Assembly: GCA_900313845.1 (NCBI GenBank)
Contig: OMTC01000068.1
Coordinates: 1-8,009, forward strand
Direction: 5' to 3'
From: an uncultured Prevotellaceae bacterium
GTDB taxonomy: Bacteria; Bacteroidota; Bacteroidia; Bacteroidales; Bacteroidaceae
DNA length: 8,009 bases
This document shows positions 6,365 to 8,009 of this stretch, in pieces. The position numbers and the translations under genes are program-made. The notes under the pieces are model-generated. The model saw only the letters and a program-made list of their open reading frames with translations. It was not told the DNA's origin and searched no databases. The first letter of the stretch is position 1, and each line of letters begins with the position of its first letter.

Positions 6365-6420
6365 GAATCCTTATAAATCCTTCAAATCCCTGATTAAAAC
6401 TCAAAAACTTAAAAACTCAA
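6365..6420. repeat. A/T-rich spacer-type repeat modules before adk
   Basis: GAATCCTTATAAATCCTTC and following bases (6365-6394) is the spacer module of the arrays around nnrD, here without the 24-bp core. It is followed by AAAACTC/AAAACTT runs (6396-6420) like those after cobQ. The modules fill the leader up to 12 bases before the adk start. I see no Shine-Dalgarno or TAnnTTTG here. Confidence 0.6.
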
Positions 6421-6432
6421 TATAATATAACA

Positions 6433-7005
6433 ATGAAAAATATCATCATCTTTGGTGCACCAGGTTCTGGTAAAGGCACCTACAGCGACGAAATCGTAGA
6501 ACGTTACAACATGGGACACATCTCTACTGGTGATGTACTCCGTGGTGAAATCAAAAATGGTACTGAACTCGGCAAATTGGCAAAGGGTTACATCGACAAT
6601 GGACAATTGATTCCTGATGAACTCATGATTGACATTCTTGCCAAGACTTACGATGCTCAGGAACCAGGCAAAGGTGTGATTTTCGACGGCTTTCCTCGCA
6701 CAATCGCTCAAGCTGAAGCACTGAAAGAGATGCTTGCTAAGCGTGGACATGAAATGGGTGTGATGATTGAACTGATTGTAGATGAAGAAACACTTCTTGC
6801 TCGTTTGCTCAAGCGTGCCATTGAACAAGGTCGTGCTGACGATAACGAGGAAACCATTAAGAAGCGTTTTGCTGTTTATCACTCACAAACAGCACCACTC
6901 TCTCAATGGTTCGAAGATGAAGGCATTCGCCACACATTCACTTGGAAGGGTTCCAAGGATGTCATGGTTGGCGAAATCTTCGACTTCCTCGACACTTTGA
7001 AATAA
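6433..7005 (+). CDS. adk: Adenylate kinase
   Basis: Cytosolic enzyme catalysing AMP + ATP to 2 ADP, setting adenylate energy balance. At 190 residues it is the short form, without the zinc-finger-like long LID insert. Motifs: P-loop GAPGSGKGT (8-16); AMP-binding HISTGDVLR (29-37) and GQLIPDELM (57-65); DGFPRT (85-90) with the conserved Arg89; a short LID segment around LLKRAIEQGRADDNEETIKKRF (125-146) with LID arginines; and a normal C-terminus. The residue after the P-loop is Tyr17, where Gln is frequent in this family. The start ATG follows an A/T-rich leader with no Shine-Dalgarno. The stop is TAA with a second in-frame TAA one codon later. It lies 120 bases downstream of hpt and 224 upstream of obgE, all on the same strand; no terminator with a U-tract is seen before adk. 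Confidence 0.97.
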   Translation: MKNIIIFGAPGSGKGTYSDEIVERYNMGHISTGDVLRGEIKNGTELGKLAKGYIDNGQLIPDELMIDILAKTYDAQEPGKGVIFDGFPRTIAQAEALKEMLAKRGHEMGVMIELIVDEETLLARLLKRAIEQGRADDNEETIKKRFAVYHSQTAPLSQWFEDEGIRHTFTWKGSKDVMVGEIFDFLDTLK

Positions 7006-7035
7006 ATAACTATAGTATCGCAAGTGATTTTTTTA

Positions 7036-7191
7036 ACCACAGATGTATCAGATGAACACTGATTTTTCATAAAAAAAACAATGATTAATCTGATTAATCC
7101 GATTATAATTAAAATCAGAAAAATCATTTAATCAAGCACGCCAGTGCGATGTTTTATTAAAATAATCTGTAAAATCTGCGTAATCTGTGGT
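7036..7191. repeat. 156-bp intergenic element with 9-bp terminal inverted repeats
   Basis: ACCACAGAT (7036-7044) is the exact inverse of ATCTGTGGT (7183-7191), and a second block, CAGAT (7049-7053) against ATCTG (7174-7178), continues the symmetry in register. The interior is A/T-rich with repeated AATCTG/GATTAATC motifs, an inverted TGATTAA (7082-7088)/TTAATCA (7128-7134) pair, and a small hairpin GCAC-GCCA-GTGC (7136-7147). It encodes no protein. It looks like a non-coding repeat of the ACCACAGAT-type families found between genes in many bacteria, possibly MITE-like. No clear target-site duplication flanks the ends. It occupies most of the adk-obgE gap. Confidence 0.65.
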
Positions 7192-7229
7192 GAAAGAAAT
7201 ACTTGCGAAAGTTGAATAAACAGCTCTTC

Positions 7230-8009
7230 ATGGCGCAAGAATCGAATTTCATAGATTACGTAAAGATATATTGTCGCTCTGGTAAGGGAGGTCGAGGTAG
7301 TGCCCACATGCACCGAGCGAAATACATGCCTAAAGGAGGTCCTGATGGAGGTAACGGTGGGCGTGGAGGTCATGTTATCCTACGTGGAAATCGCAACTAC
7401 TGGACGCTTCTACACCTTCGATATGACCGACACATCCATGCCGAGCATGGTGGGAATGGTTCCAAGGACAAATCTACGGGTAAGCAAGGAGCTGATGCCT
7501 ACATAGAAGTACCTCTTGGAACCGTTGCCTACAATGCTGAAACGGGTGAGTACCTCTGCGATGTGACTGAGCATGAGCAGGAAGTAGTTTTGTTGAAAGG
7601 TGGTAGAGGCGGTTTGGGCAATATCAATTTCTGCACACCAACGAACCAGGCACCTCGTTATGCACAGCCTGGAGAACCGATGCAGGAAATGACTGTCATC
7701 CTTGAGCTGAAACTGCTTGCCGATGTGGGATTGGTTGGTTTTCCTAATGCTGGAAAGTCAACGCTTGTGTCGTCGCTCTCTTCTGCAAAACCGAAAATTG
7801 GAAATTACCCTTTCACCACGCTTGAACCATCTCTGGGTATCGTATCCTATCGCGATAACAAGTCGTTTGTCATTGCTGACATTCCAGGAATCATTGAAGG
7901 AGCAAGCGAAGGCAAGGGTTTAGGTACACGCTTCCTTCGCCACATTGAGCGAAACACACTCCTACTCTTCATGGTGCCAGGCGACACGGATGACATTAAA
8001 CATGAATAT
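7230..8009 (+). CDS. obgE: GTPase ObgE/CgtA, 3'-truncated
   Basis: Essential-type Obg GTPase that acts in large ribosomal subunit assembly and stress or growth control. The frame is open to the last base, giving 260 residues; the family is usually well over 320, so the end of the G domain and any C-terminal domain are outside the window. The Obg fold occupies about 1-160 and is glycine-rich: SGKGGRGS (17-24), PKGGPDGGNGGRGGHV (34-49), KGGRGGLGN (123-131), APRYAQPGEP (141-150). The G domain follows: G1 GFPNAGKST (170-178), switch I YPFTTLEP (193-200), G3 DIPG (217-220). The NKxD motif is not reached. The ATG at 7230 gives the usual MAxESNFIDYVKIY start; an in-frame TTG at 7212 would add six residues and is less likely. 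No strong promoter is seen in front, so expression may come from adk or from within the repeat element. Confidence 0.96.
   Translation, partial: MAQESNFIDYVKIYCRSGKGGRGSAHMHRAKYMPKGGPDGGNGGRGGHVILRGNRNYWTLLHLRYDRHIHAEHGGNGSKDKSTGKQGADAYIEVPLGTVAYNAETGEYLCDVTEHEQEVVLLKGGRGGLGNINFCTPTNQAPRYAQPGEPMQEMTVILELKLLADVGLVGFPNAGKSTLVSSLSSAKPKIGNYPFTTLEPSLGIVSYRDNKSFVIADIPGIIEGASEGKGLGTRFLRHIERNTLLLFMVPGDTDDIKHEY

Noticed and set aside
7036..7191. Autonomous insertion sequence
   Set aside because: It is only 156 bp with no transposase frame and no evident target-site duplication; at most a non-autonomous repeat.
7212..7229. TTG start for obgE adding six residues
   Set aside because: The ATG at 7230 gives the usual family N-terminus, while the added residues do not resemble Obg proteins.

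Overview
The window looks like ordinary chromosomal sequence from a Bacteroidales bacterium, most likely of the Prevotella group. This is inferred from three things: -7 promoter elements of the Bacteroidota type (TAnnTTTG), start codons preceded by A/T-rich leaders with no Shine-Dalgarno, and the gene content (a DUF4831-type secreted protein, a TlpA-like lipoprotein with a WCGWC active site, and an hpt-adk-obg series). Seven protein genes fill most of the window. Both end genes run off the edge.

Layout. 1-1326 (+) is the 3' part of cobQ, cobyric acid synthase of the B12 pathway. 1529-2632 (+) is an outer-envelope lipoprotein with a thioredoxin-like domain. It converges across a strong hairpin (2659-2703) on 2732-3787 (-), a secreted DUF4831-family protein of unknown role. 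3989-5521 (-) is a bifunctional NAD(P)H-hydrate repair enzyme. It is divergent from hpt (5779-6312, +), which is followed on the same strand by adk (6433-7005) and the 5' part of obgE (7230-8009). No stretch longer than 300 bases lacks a gene.

Function. hpt, adk and obgE share a purine nucleotide theme: salvage to IMP/GMP, AMP/ADP balance, and a GTPase in ribosome assembly. The hydrate repair enzyme also handles nucleotide cofactors (damaged NADH/NADPH). The lipoprotein and the DUF4831 protein both carry export signals and act outside the cytoplasm. cobQ belongs to a cobalamin cluster that would lie upstream of the window.

I see no defence system, phage, insertion sequence, tRNA, rRNA or CRISPR array. 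The most interesting material lies between the genes. Every co-directional or divergent gap contains short modular repeats: C/G-rich hairpins, a 24-bp core that recurs with a period of about 64-70 bp, A/T-rich 10-11-mer runs, and a 156-bp element with 9-bp inverted ends. Two of these arrays tightly bracket the hydrate-repair gene, forming direct repeats that match at 42 of 46 positions. I did not find a convincing new multi-gene system.
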